From: Cycas panzhihuaensis
Taxonomy: Eukaryota > Cycadophyta
Reading direction: 5' to 3'
Length of the DNA stretch: 64,000 nucleotides
NCBI GenBank assembly: GCA_023213395.1
Contig: CM041465.1
Location: 147,815,741 to 147,879,740, forward strand
Each line of letters starts with the position of its first letter. Position 1 is the stretch's first letter. Positions 11,392-20,759 of this stretch are shown here, piece after piece. The position numbers were made by a program, and so were the translations under genes. The notes beneath the pieces were generated by a model. That model saw only the letters and a program-made list of their open reading frames with translations, was not told where the DNA came from and made no database searches.

Positions 11392-11401
11392 CCTCCCTTA
11401 A
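11392..11401 (-). promoter_or_regulatory. Polypurine tract
   Basis: The minus strand reads TAAGGGAGGT against the LTR end, the normal position for plus-strand priming. Confidence 0.8.
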
Positions 11402-11409
11402 TGTTTACA

Positions 11410-11925
11410 ATATTAAGTTTTACCTTAGACCATCACTGAATTTCTCAAAATTTTCTCTACCAAGTGACTTGGTAAAGATGTCTAATAGTTGTTGATATGT
11501 GGGTCTATAGAAAAGGTCGATCTCATCGTTCCGCACATGTTCTTTGATGAAATGCCAATAAATTTCAATGTGTTTGGTTTTTGCACGAAAAATCAGATTC
11601 TTAATCAACTTGAGCACGCTTCAGTTGCCACAATACAAACTGGTGGGGTGATTTTGCACAAGTCCAAGCTCCCTAAGAATCCTCCTTAGCCATATAACCT
11701 CGCAAGTTGTGTTCACTGTAGCTTTGTACTTTGCTTTTGTGGAGGATAAGGTAGCATTGGGTTGCTTCTTGCAACTCCACAAAACAGTTGTTGACCCAAG
11801 GTTGAAGCATCATGCCCATATCATGAGGATATCCTGAGATAGAGCGACAACTATCTTAGCATCCTGTCCAATCACAGTTAGAGAACCCCTCCAATGTGAA
11901 GTTTATTGGATTTTGCATACTCTAG
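11410..11925 (-). pseudogene. Copia RNase H relic (element H)
   Basis: The minus-strand order is WRGSLTVIGQDAK-like sequence (frameshifted SDW region, about 11900), SCKKQPNATLSSTKAKYKA, IWLRRILRELGL, SLYCGN, FRAKTKHIEIYWHFIKEHV and LLDIFTKSLGRENFEKF near 11430. It matches the RNase H of G at 16520-16780 and ends next to the PPT, so it is the natural 3' end of pol. It carries stops and a frame change and breaks off at about 11925. Confidence 0.85.
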
Positions 11926-12091
11926 CAAGACATTAAACAAAACATTAAACAAAATATTAAACAAACATTAAAGCACACCATAGAAATATATTTGGATCAT
12001 AAATGGTATCAAATGATACCTCCATTGTATTGACAGAATAAAGTAATGATACAAAATAATCTCACATGATGGAGTGACTTATCACTCAAGT
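11926..12091. other. AT-rich junction segment
   Basis: A short run of ACATTAAACAAA-type repeats (11933-11967) separates the truncated RNase H from the inverted LTR fragment. It may be filler DNA or a decayed LTR end. Confidence 0.4.
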
Positions 12092-12552
12092 GATAAAGTG
12101 CACACCCACATTCTTTCTAGTGACACAGCGTTGTCACTGAAGGGTCAAATGGACCCTCATGCATTTTTGCTCACATGAGAGCCCAAAATGACACATGTCC
12201 TATATGCAAGGCAATGTATGTTGGATGTTTGACACTTGTCAAACATCCAAGGCCTTAGGTCTCTCATTTCACTCTATATAATGAGACCTCTCCTCATTGT
12301 CTCATAAGAGAGTTGGAGCTGTATTGTTATGTTGTCAGTTTGCTAATCAAACCGTTCATTCTTTTGGAGGTTGGACCAATTCCAACTCCACACATTTGGT
12401 ATCATTTCTCTTGCTTCTTCATTTTATGCTTTGTCTCTTATGCTTTCTTTTATCTTGAGAGTATTATGCTTGTTAAGTATTTGTGCTTCTAGAACTAGAA
12501 TGATCCTAGCTTCTAGATCTTGGGACTGTGAGGCCTTAGGCCTCTTTTCACA
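12092..12552 (+). repeat. Inverted, 5'-truncated family-B LTR
   Basis: This matches the reverse complement of 15966-16519: the GTGACTTATCACT region, palindrome 12221-12250, TATA box CTATATAATGAG (12274-12285), GGTTGGACCAATTCCAAC and the end CTTTTCACA at 12552. No PBS follows. The first part of U3 is missing. It abuts a family-B gag of opposite strand. Confidence 0.85.
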
Positions 12553-13475
12553 TAATAGGCACCTTGATTTGGTCGAGGAGGTTGTTGCTGCTGTTGTTGC
12601 TGGAATCTTTGTTGGAATTGCTGTCGTGGTTGATGCTGTCTCTGATTTGGTTGACATGGTTGCTGTTGTTGTTGTCGTAGATCTGCTTGCTTCTTCCTAC
12701 AATCAGGTGCTATGTGGCCACCTTTGCCACAATAATGACACACAACATTGGTCTTTGAAGAACCAATGTTCCTGTTTCTAAATTGCTTTGAGAGTGCAGG
12801 TTTGGGGTTCTACTTGGCCTTTGATTTTGCCGTGAATGCACCTGATGTTGATGGTTCGTCTTCATTATCCTTGGTGTAAATTTGTTCTTCTTGAAACAAC
12901 AAGCTTTCAAGTTCATTAAATGACATTCTTTTGAGAGAACCATCTTGTGTAGTAGAAGATATAAAGCCATTGTAGTCCTTTGGCAAAGCTTTGGTGATAG
13001 ATGTTATAAGCTCATCTCTAGTTGTTGGACTACCTAGTGTATTCAATTCATTACATACCTCCTTGATGGAGGAAAGAAAAGTCGACATAGGCTTGACAAA
13101 CTTTACAAAATACAACTTGGCTTTTACTATCAAAATGCGAGCTTCATCTCGCCTTTCATACAAAGAGAACAAAATGTCCCATGCTTCCTTAGAAGTTTTT
13201 GCATATACAATATTTTGATTCACATGAACATCAACAATCATATGAAGAAATGCCAAAGCGATTTCATCTTTAGCTTCCCAAGCAGCAACAAAAGCATCAT
13301 CGGGTTGAATAGTTACATCACCATTGACAACAAGTACAGGTTGGTATCTTTTCAGAAACATAACCCAAAATTCATTCATTATCAACAGATTCTGAGTGAT
13401 CCTCTTCCATTCTTGATAGTTACCTTGTTCTGTTAATCTAATGGTGCATGCATTAAGCATGTTAATTGCAGCCAT
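12553..13475 (-). pseudogene. Family-B gag (element B)
   Basis: Gag begins at ATG 13475 with INMLNACTIRLTEQGNYQEW and has PDDAFVAAWEAKDEIALAF, KEAWDILFSLYERRDEARI and LPKDYNGFISS. A CCHC knuckle CHYCGKGGHIAPDC follows (about 12740-12700) and then a Gln-rich tail encoded by CAA/CAG runs. One in-frame TAG (12808-12810) is the only break I see over about 307 codons. The reading frame is cut at 12552/12553 by the inverted LTR, so protease, integrase and RT are missing. The start is supported by the homologous ATG at 21780. Confidence 0.9.
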
Positions 13476-15951
13476 GTTTTAGTTGTAAGACTTGAAGCTA
13501 GCAGATAACTTGGAAACTCAATGCTTTCACCGCTTAAGTTCCACCTTCTAACGAAACCAACAGTTCTGATCTTAATAGAAGATCCAACAACTGAATGGAA
13601 TGATGAGGGGTGGAGGGCTAGGCTATGGAGTTGGTCCAACCCTGATCTATAGAGGAGATCCAACAGTTGACCAAGTTAAATCTAGGACAAGGCAAGTAGG
13701 GTTGATCTGCATGGACATACCATACTTTCCCAGGATTCACATTTCAATAACACCCTTTTCGAACCTCCTTTCCCTCAAGCAACCTTAATTGTCGTGCACT
13801 GACCGTACGGTGGATTGGTCCCCTAGGGAATGCACCAAGCTTAAAGTTATTTCAGAGACAAGGTTTGAACCTTTTTCGGGCCTCTCCAACAAGATTTTTA
13901 AGTCACTTTTTAGAAGGTTAAAGTGAACTTAAGATTTATTTTACTTCGATGATGTGCTTATGAAAGTGCTTGATTAAGCTTCCAATGAAAAGAGACTTCA
14001 AAAAAGAAGCAAGCTAGTACATCAAATAAACATTTAAAGTGTTGTTTACAATGAGCACTTAATGAAGTGAGAGTGCTTATGAATTCAAGTAAAAGAGATG
14101 CTCGAGTACAATGAATTTTGCAAAAAATAAGTATTTGAAAAAGAAGCTAAGTACTTTAAAGAAACAAAGCAAAATCTTGTGATGAGAGTACAAGTGTGTT
14201 CCTTTTAATGCTCAAAAGTGAAGAGAAGAAGACCACTTGCCAAATAAGTACACCAAGCACTAAGTGTTGGGACTTTAAAATAATCCCAACGATCAAAAAA
14301 TGAAGTGATTTTATTAAATAGAAGTGTTCTTGAGCCCCTTTCTAAGACTAAGGGCACTAGGTCACCATGCAAGGTGCCTTAAAAAGAGTGTTGAAACAGT
14401 GATAAATATCACTTTTGACAAGGTATCAACACTTAAAATCACTTTCAACAAGACTTTTTAACACTTATAAACATGAAATAAGTGTAAAATAAAGTTTGAA
14501 ATGCCTAAAAACAAAGGCCGAAATTTATTTGTTTTTTCTTTTTTTTTTTTGCAACTTTGAATAATAAGGACACCTCGCAGGGAGCCTTAATAAGCACCTT
14601 AATCAAGTATTTTTACTCTTCAATGATAAGAAAATGACTTAATATCAGTCATTTAATGAACTCACTATGTATCAAGAAAGATTTTTAACTCCAAAAGTAC
14701 AAAAAAAAAAGATTTTTCCTTAAGAAAATTAAGCTAGGGGCACCATGCAAGGTGCCTTGACTAGGAAAAATAGCTTAATAAAAGAAAAATATCACTTTTA
14801 ATGTAGTAAATCACTTGAAAAACTTTGATTTAGTCTAAAGTGAAGTCAAAAAATGAAAAAATCACTAAGAACCCCTTTAAATTTGGGTTAAAAAGTGAGT
14901 TTTTAATAATTTAAGTGACTTAGAGGCACTTAGTAAAAATTTTGAACCAAGAAAGATTATATTAAAAAGAATATTCTAAAAGATATTCCTAAATGTATAA
15001 CCTAATGTTCAAAGGCAAATGTTATAAAAGTGAAATTTTTGAAAAATTTAAAAAGATTTGACCGGGCTGATTCACGGCGGCTTAGTTCGGGCGGCAGTCG
15101 TGGATGAACTGACGGAGAGAACTCCGCGTAGAAGGGATGGTTCGATCCGCAGCTTTAGGCGTAGGGGCGCAGTGGGTAGAACAAGCTTTAGCTCAAGTTT
15201 GAGTGACTTTAGTTGATCCTGCAAAGAGAACGAGCTGATAGAGCCTTTGGTTGGGCGCACAACCAGTAGAAGACAACAGAGCTGTTAGGGTGACGTACAA
15301 CCACCGTACAGTCACCGCGGGACCAAGAGAGTGAAGAGATGCCCTCTCAGCAGTGAGTAAACACTGTACTCACACTTCAGCCATGTTTTGGAGGTTTGGC
15401 TAGGGTTTGAGGAGATACCTAGCAGAGTGAAGTCGCTGAGCATTTTTCAGAGGCTAAAAGTCCACTGAGTATTCTTCACAGAGCTTGCAACGGAAGTCAG
15501 ACAGGGGATAGCAAGAGGAAGCACGTATTTTGTCCAGAAAAAAATGCTCTGTCAGTAAAAAATGACCCAAAACAATGAAAAAATAGGTACAGCCTAAATG
15601 TTGTGACTGAAGATCTTATTTTCAGTCCAAAAAAAAACACATAGAACTCCTGCGATCTGCCTTGGATTATAGAAGAACAATTTTTTCTAGGTAGGATAAT
15701 TAAAAAAATCATTGTTTTTGAAAACAAACAGTGAGTGTTGCACCCTAGACAAGGTTTGAAAGAATTCAGATCTGAGAGATATCTTTGCTCCAGCTTTCAA
15801 TACTGCTCCAGAAGCTTGAACCTACAGAAAACGGGACTTAGCAAACCTTGGATCGCCTTCAGAGGGCGAAGGTCGTCACCAAGGGTTTGTAGCCCTTCTT
15901 TGAATCTTCTTGAGCAGCAACAAACTGAACAGAGGGAACTAGTCTCCTCTT
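13476..15951 (-). other. Family-B long 5' leader
   Basis: About 2.5 kb separates PBS from gag without a recognisable protein. The gag-proximal part (13476 to about 14600) is homologous, in inverse orientation, to 20760-21779. The PBS-proximal part is GC-richer (about 15060-15330). Two hairpin-forming GGCACC/GGTGCC repeats occur at 14361-14378 and 14739-14756. Confidence 0.75.
14361..14756 (-). repeat. Repeated leader hairpins with TGCA loop
   Basis: CACCATGCAAGGTGCC occurs at about 14363-14378 and as GGCACCATGCAAGGTGCC at 14739-14756, each able to form a short stem with a loop holding the self-complementary TGCA. A degenerate relative (CACCTCGCAGGGAGCC) is at 14571-14586 and its homologue in fragment I at about 20921-20940. 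Confidence 0.6.
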
Positions 15952-15963
15952 GCTCTAATACCA
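15952..15963 (-). promoter_or_regulatory. Primer-binding site of element B
   Basis: The minus strand reads TGGTATTAGAGC with a two-base gap to the LTR, identical in sequence and spacing to 10864-10875. Confidence 0.9.
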
Positions 15964-15965
15964 AA

Positions 15966-16519
15966 TGTGAAAAAAGGGCCTAATGGCCTTACTATCCCAA
16001 GATCTAGAAGCTAGGTTCACTCTAGTTCTAGAAAACAACAAATGCTAACAAGTATGATACTCTTAAGATGAAACATAAGCAAGACAAAGCATGAAAAAGA
16101 AGGAGCAAGAAAATGATACCAAATGTGAGGGGTTGGAATTGGTCCAACCTCCAAATGAATAACAGTTTGATTAGCAAATTGACAGCATAACAATACAACT
16201 CCAACTCTATATGAGAACAATGAGGAGAGGTCTCATTATATAGAGTGAAAAGAGAGACCTAAGGCATTGGATGTTTGACAAGTGTCAAACATCCAAGGTA
16301 CATGCCTTGCATGTAGGACATGTGTTTTTTTAGGGCTCTCAAGTGAGTAAAAGTGCATGGGGGTCCATTTGACCCTTTAGTGACAATGTTGTGTCACTAT
16401 AAAGAATGTGGGTGTGCACTTTATCACTTAAGTGATAAGTCACCCTTAAAGTACAAAAGTACAAATATTACATGAAAAATAAAGTACATAATCTTAACAT
16501 GTAAACATAAGGTTTAACA
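15966..16519 (-). repeat. Element B 5' LTR, inserted in RNase H of G
   Basis: This 554-bp LTR starts TGTGAAAA and ends GTTTAACA. It is about 94 % identical by eye to the solo LTR 17780-18330. The TATA box (minus strand CTCTATATAATGAG, 16232-16245) lies just downstream of the palindrome at 16267-16296. On the right it meets RNase H of G directly after KHIEVHH, marking B's insertion point; the other end of B is lost. Confidence 0.9.
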
Positions 16520-17779
16520 TGATGGACCTCAATATGCTTGGTGCGAGCATGAAACACTCGATTCTTGGCAATCTTGATAACACTCTGATTGTCACAATAC
16601 AATGGTGTTGGGAGTGTTTGCTCAAGTCCAAGCTCTTCAAGAATCCGTCTGAGCCAAATAGCCTCACATGCTGCGTTGATAACAGCTTTGTATTCTGCTT
16701 CAGTGAAGGAAAGCGTAACATTTGGTTGCTTTTTGCAACTCAATGAAACAATAGCTGACCCAAGGTTAAAACAATAACTGAGGTAGATTTCCGACTATCT
16801 TGGCATCCAGCCCAATCTGAATATGAGAACCCTTCTAGTGTGAAGTTTTCATTGCCTGTGTACTGAAGACTATACTGCAAAGTACCTTTGAGGTATCTGA
16901 AGATGCATTTTGCAACATTCCAGTGTCGCTGATTGGGGCTGATCATGTATCTGGAACATATTCCAACCGCATATGAAATGTCAGGTCTAGTGTCAGTCAA
17001 GTAGATGAGACTACCCACTAGTTGCCTGAAAAGGGTGGAATCAATAGGTTTTCCTTCTTCATTCATCGACAATTTTACACCTGTCTCTATGGGTGTTGGT
17101 GAAGGTTTGCAGTCTTCCATTCTAAATCGCTGCAAAATGTTCCATGTATACTTGGCTTGAGAAATGAAAATGTGACCTGGCTACTGCCACACTTCCATGC
17201 CAAGGAAATAGTGAAGAAGTCTGAGATCTGTCATCTCCAAACTTCTTTTCAAGTCCCTTTGGAAATGCTCAATCAGATTTACATCATTGCTTGTGATACT
17301 CAAATCATCAATATAAAGAATAACTATTGTGATGTGCTGGTTTTGAACCTTGATATACAGATTCGAATCTGATGTGGATCGATGAAAATTGTGCTGCAAA
17401 AAGTAGTCATCGAACTTTGAATACCATGCACGTGGCGCCTGTTTTAGACCATACAAGGCCTTTTCAAGGCGACAGACAAGATGTTCATTGCCAATGTAAA
17501 TATAACGTGAGGTTGTTCCAGGTAGACCTCCTCAGTCAAATCGCCGTTAAGAAAGGCGTTTTTGACATCCATTTGATACAATGGCCACTTGCATTGGGCA
17601 GTTAAGGCCATAACAATTCTGATGGTATTCATATTGGCTATCGGTGCAAATGTCTCGGTGTAGTTGATGCCTTCTAGTTGTTTGAAGCTTTTAGCAACAC
17701 ATTGAGCCTTATGTCGCTCAATAGTACCATCAGACTTATACTTGATTTTATAGATCCACTTACAATTGATGGCTTCTTT
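16520..17779 (-). pseudogene. Element G RT core and RNase H
   Basis: From right to left: INCKWIYKIKYKSDGTIERH (about 17779-17700), FAPIANMNTIRIVMAL, YQMDVKNAFLNGDL, YGLKQAPRAWYSKFDDY, the catalytic box LYIDDLSIT (YIDD variant, about 17310), LLHYFLGMEVW, then VGSLIYLTDTRPDISYAVG, SYSDWAGCQDSRKSTS, CKKQPNVTLSFTEAEY, TPLYCDNQSVIKIAKN and HARTKHIEVHH at 16520. There are frame changes near 17450, 17150 and 16750. RNase H stops at the B LTR. Confidence 0.92.
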
Positions 17780-18330
17780 TGTGAAAAGTGGCCTAATGGC
17801 CTTACAATCCCAAGATCTAGAAGCTAGGTTCACCCTAGTTCTAAAAAGCAAAAAATGCTAGACAAGTATGAAACTATAAGATGAAATATAAGCAAGATAA
17901 AGCATGAAAAGGAGCAAGAAAATGATACCAAAGATGAGGAGTTGGAATTGGTCCAACCTCCAAATGAATAACAGTTTGATTAGCAACCGCAAAGATAACA
18001 ATACAGCTCCAACTTTGTATGAGAACAATGAGGAGAGCTCTCATTATATAGAGTGAAAGGAGAGACCTAAGGCATTAGATGTTTGACAAGTGTCAAACAT
18101 CCAAGGTACATGCCTTGCATGTAGGACATGTGTCCTTTTAGGGCTCTCAAGTGAACAAAAGTGCATGCAAAAGTCCATTTGACCCTTAAGTGACAATGTT
18201 GTGTCACTAGGAAAGAATGTGGGTGTGCACTTTATCACTTAAGTGATAAGTCACCCCTAAAGTACAAAAGTACAAATATTACATGAAAAATAAAGTACAT
18301 AGTCTTAACATGTAAACATAAGGTTTAACA
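17780..18330 (-). repeat. Solo LTR of family B with perfect TSD
   Basis: This 551-bp LTR (TGTGAAAA to TTTAACA) sits alone inside the RT reading frame of G. The flanks are TCTTT at 17775-17779 and TCTTT at 18331-18335, a perfect 5-bp TSD. It contains the TATA box (18040-18053) and the palindrome at 18075-18104. A solo LTR with TSD is the classic product of LTR-LTR recombination. Confidence 0.96.
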
Positions 18331-18664
18331 TCTTTGCCAGGTGGTAACTCAACCAAGTCCCATGTGTCATTTTGATAAATGGAGTGGATCTCATCATCCA
18401 TGGCAGCCTGCCACTTTTTGTCTGTACATGCCTCCTCAAAAGTGGAAGGCTCAGGAGCAGTAAGCACTTCAGCCATAAGTGCGTAATTAACAGTGGGTGA
18501 AGGCCGCATTTTGGATGGTTGTTTTCCTTCAACAATCTGTGAATCTACAATAGTTTGCATGTACCATTTGGGTAGCTTCTTTGTCGATGTGACTTCATGG
18601 TCTTGTGTTGGTGGTGTTTGTTGTATCTCAGAAGAAGAAGAAGAAGAAGGACACAATGAAGGTA
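18331..18664 (-). pseudogene. Element G RT N-terminus and linker
   Basis: The minus strand reads KLPKWYMQTIVDSQIV, NYALMAEVLTAPEPSTFEEA, KWQAAMDDEIHSIYQNDTWD and LVELPPGKD, then the solo LTR. RT resumes left of the LTR with INCKWIYK. A GAA/TTC microsatellite at about 18632-18648 encodes a Ser run. Confidence 0.9.
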
Positions 18665-19480
18665 CTAAGGAAGATGTGGAGGAAGAAGAAGCAGTTGTGC
18701 AGATGAAGGTGTTGAGGAAGATGAAGGGACAGATTCTTCAAGAATGGCTTTGCCTTTGTCAAGGGAGAGAGGAGGAATGTTGACGTCGATCTCTCTATTG
18801 TCTTCTGCAAAGACAACGTCTCGTGAAGTATGCATCTTTTTAGTAAGAAGATCAAACAAGCGATATGCTTTACTGCCAGGACCATATCCAGCAAAGATGC
18901 ATTTGAGACTTCTGTCATCGAATTTTCAACGTTGCTCTTGAGGAATGTTCATATAGGCCGTGCATCCAAAAGTTTGTAAGTGATTGACCGTTGGTTTTTG
19001 GCCAGTCCAGGCCTCATCGGGTGTCATGCCTGAAAGTGCAGAAGTTGAGCTGCGATTTGACAAGTATGCAACAATACGAAGTGCTTCTGCCCAATATGTT
19101 GATGAGAGACCTTTGACATGCATCATAGCTTTTGCTCTACTGACCAAAGTTTTGTTCATTCTTTCTGCTACACCATTCTACTACAGTGTGTAAGGGGTAG
19201 AAAATTGGCGTTTGATGCCATTTTGAATACAGAATTGATTAAAATCCTTGGATGTATACTCACCACCATTATCTGTTCGGAGTATTTTGATTCGAATGCC
19301 TGATTCATTTTCAACTGTAAGTTTAAATTCCTTAAACTTGTTCAAAGCTTCTGACTTATGCTTCAGAAAGTAGACCCACACTTTATGTGAGAAATCATCA
19401 ATAAATGTCATGAAGAATGATGATCCTCCATGAGACTGAGTGGTCATAAGACCACAAATGTCAGACTGTACAAGTTGAAG
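18665..19480 (-). pseudogene. Element G integrase
   Basis: The core shows SFFMTFIDDFSHKVWVYFLKHK and ILRTDNGGEYTSKDFNQFC. The third catalytic motif region is broken by two adjacent TAG codons at about 19181-19186, just before NGVAERMNK in the same frame. The C-terminal domain follows: HVKGLSSTYWAEAL, LSGMTPDEAWTGQKP, LQTFGCTAYMNIPQE, then after a break FAGYGPGSKAYRLFDLLTKK-like sequence and the VVFAEDN region. Confidence 0.9.
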
Positions 19481-20060
19481 TGGATGTTGTGCTCTCTAGG
19501 CCTTACCTTTCTCAAAAGGTTCTTGATGTTGCTTCCCCATAAGGCATGATTTGCAAAGGCAATTACCCCCAGAGATTTTGGGTAAGCCATAAACCAAGTT
19601 GTGTCTCAACATCTCCCTGATGTTGTCAAGATTTAGATGTCCAAGTCTTTCGTGCCACAGTTGAGTCTTATTGACATAATGGAAGACATCTGCATGAGAT
19701 GATCCAGATGTTGTCTAATTTGTACAAGCCACAATCTTCATGACCAACTGCAACTATCTGGTCGTCTTTGTTCATAATAATACACTTTCTGTCTTTGAAT
19801 AGCACACTCATCAGCTGCTTATCAAGCTGACTGACAGAAAACAAGTTTTTAGGTATTCCATGAACTAGGAAAACATTTCCACTAGGAAATGCAGAATGCT
19901 GATCAAGAGGTGTAATTTGTCTTACACTTGATATTTTGACAGTGACTTTGTCCGCAACTATCACTGTTTCTCCCTGACATTCTTGAAAATTTGACAATAT
20001 GTTTGCATCACCTATCATGTGACGTGATGCGCCAGAATCAATGATCCAAGTATTATCATT
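19481..20060 (-). pseudogene. Element G protease and GAG-pre-integrase
   Basis: Protease begins with NDNTWIIDSGASRHMIG (about 20060-20015, D-S-G intact) and continues through VFLVHGIPKNLFSVSQL and CIIMNKDDQIVAVGHEDCGLYKL. After a frame change come WHERLGHLNLDNIREML and CKSCLMGKQHQEPFEKGKA, the zinc-binding HHCC segment, leading into LVQSDICGLMTT (first catalytic Asp of integrase). Confidence 0.88.
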
Positions 20061-20735
20061 ATGGCTACCATTATATGCAAGAAAAAGTCATGTCACTTGG
20101 ATCATGTTGTGTTGTGTGGCCTTGAAAACCACCACGATTTGTCGTTCGTTGTCGACCACCTTGGAATGCACCTCGAGTTGGTCCTTGTTGCTGCTGACGT
20201 TGTTGACGTTGTTGTTGTTGCTGCTGTTGATTCTTTTGCCGTTGTTGCTGACGTTGAATTTTGTTGCAAACAATATTGACGTTTTCTGCAGTCAGGCTGA
20301 ATGTGGCCAACTTTGCCAGAATAATGACAAACGACAGTCTTTGATTTTATGCTAAGACAGCCAAATTTTTTCAGAAAGTTTTGCTTGGGCCGGAATTTCT
20401 GCTTGGATTTAAACTTTGCGGAGAAAGTACCTGATGTGCTTGTTTCATCTTGCTGCGAATAAATTTCTTCTTCTTGTAGCAATAAACATTCTAACTCATT
20501 GAAAGTTATAATGGACAAAGTTCCATTTCGAGAAATGTCAGAAATAAAACCATTGTATTCTTTAGGCAAAGCATGAATTATTGTAGTAACCAAGTCTTCG
20601 TTTGTGACTGGTTTGCCAAGCGCTGTCAGTTGATTACTAATAGCCTTAATTGAAGATAAATAGGCTTCCATTGGAGCAACATACTTTAGACTGAATAATT
20701 TTGCTTTATACATAACAATTCGTGCAGCATATTTC
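20061..20735 (-). pseudogene. Element G gag (N-terminally truncated)
   Basis: The minus strand shows ARIVMYKAKLFSLKYV, NQLTALGKPVTNEDLV, LPKEYNGFISDISRNGT, LLLQEEEIYSQQDETSTSGTF and a knuckle CHYSGKVGHIQPDC in which the second zinc-binding Cys is Ser. The frame then changes near 20260 into a Gln-rich tail (runs of CAA/CAG) and a Gly/Arg-rich end. The part upstream of ARIVMYK is missing at about 20735, where inverted fragment I begins. Confidence 0.88.
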
Positions 20736-20759
20736 CTAAAGTTGACCTTTAACACCTTT

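Larger units (their letters stand above)
16520..20735 (-). mobile_element. Element G: truncated Ty1/copia, gag to RNase H
   Basis: A family-B relative read right to left: gag (20735-20071), protease (about 20060-19690), GAG-pre-integrase (about 19690-19480), integrase (about 19480-18665), RT (about 18470-16990, interrupted by a solo LTR) and RNase H (to 16520). It lacks the gag N-terminus, both own LTRs and its PBS. Its gag has the same Gln-rich tail as B. Stops and frame changes occur throughout. It is older than the two family-B LTR insertions it hosts. Confidence 0.9.

Noticed and set aside
11926-11970. ACATTAAACAAA repeats as a satellite
   Set aside because: Only three short imperfect units; too small to call more than local simple sequence.
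12371-12781. 136-codon plus-strand ORF rich in Val/Ala
   Set aside because: It reads through an LTR and the antisense of the CAA/CAG-encoded Gln tail of gag B; a shadow ORF.
18493-18783. Plus-strand ORF with Glu-rich repeats
   Set aside because: It is the complement of the Ser-rich integrase-RT linker of G on the minus strand, driven by a GAA/TTC microsatellite.
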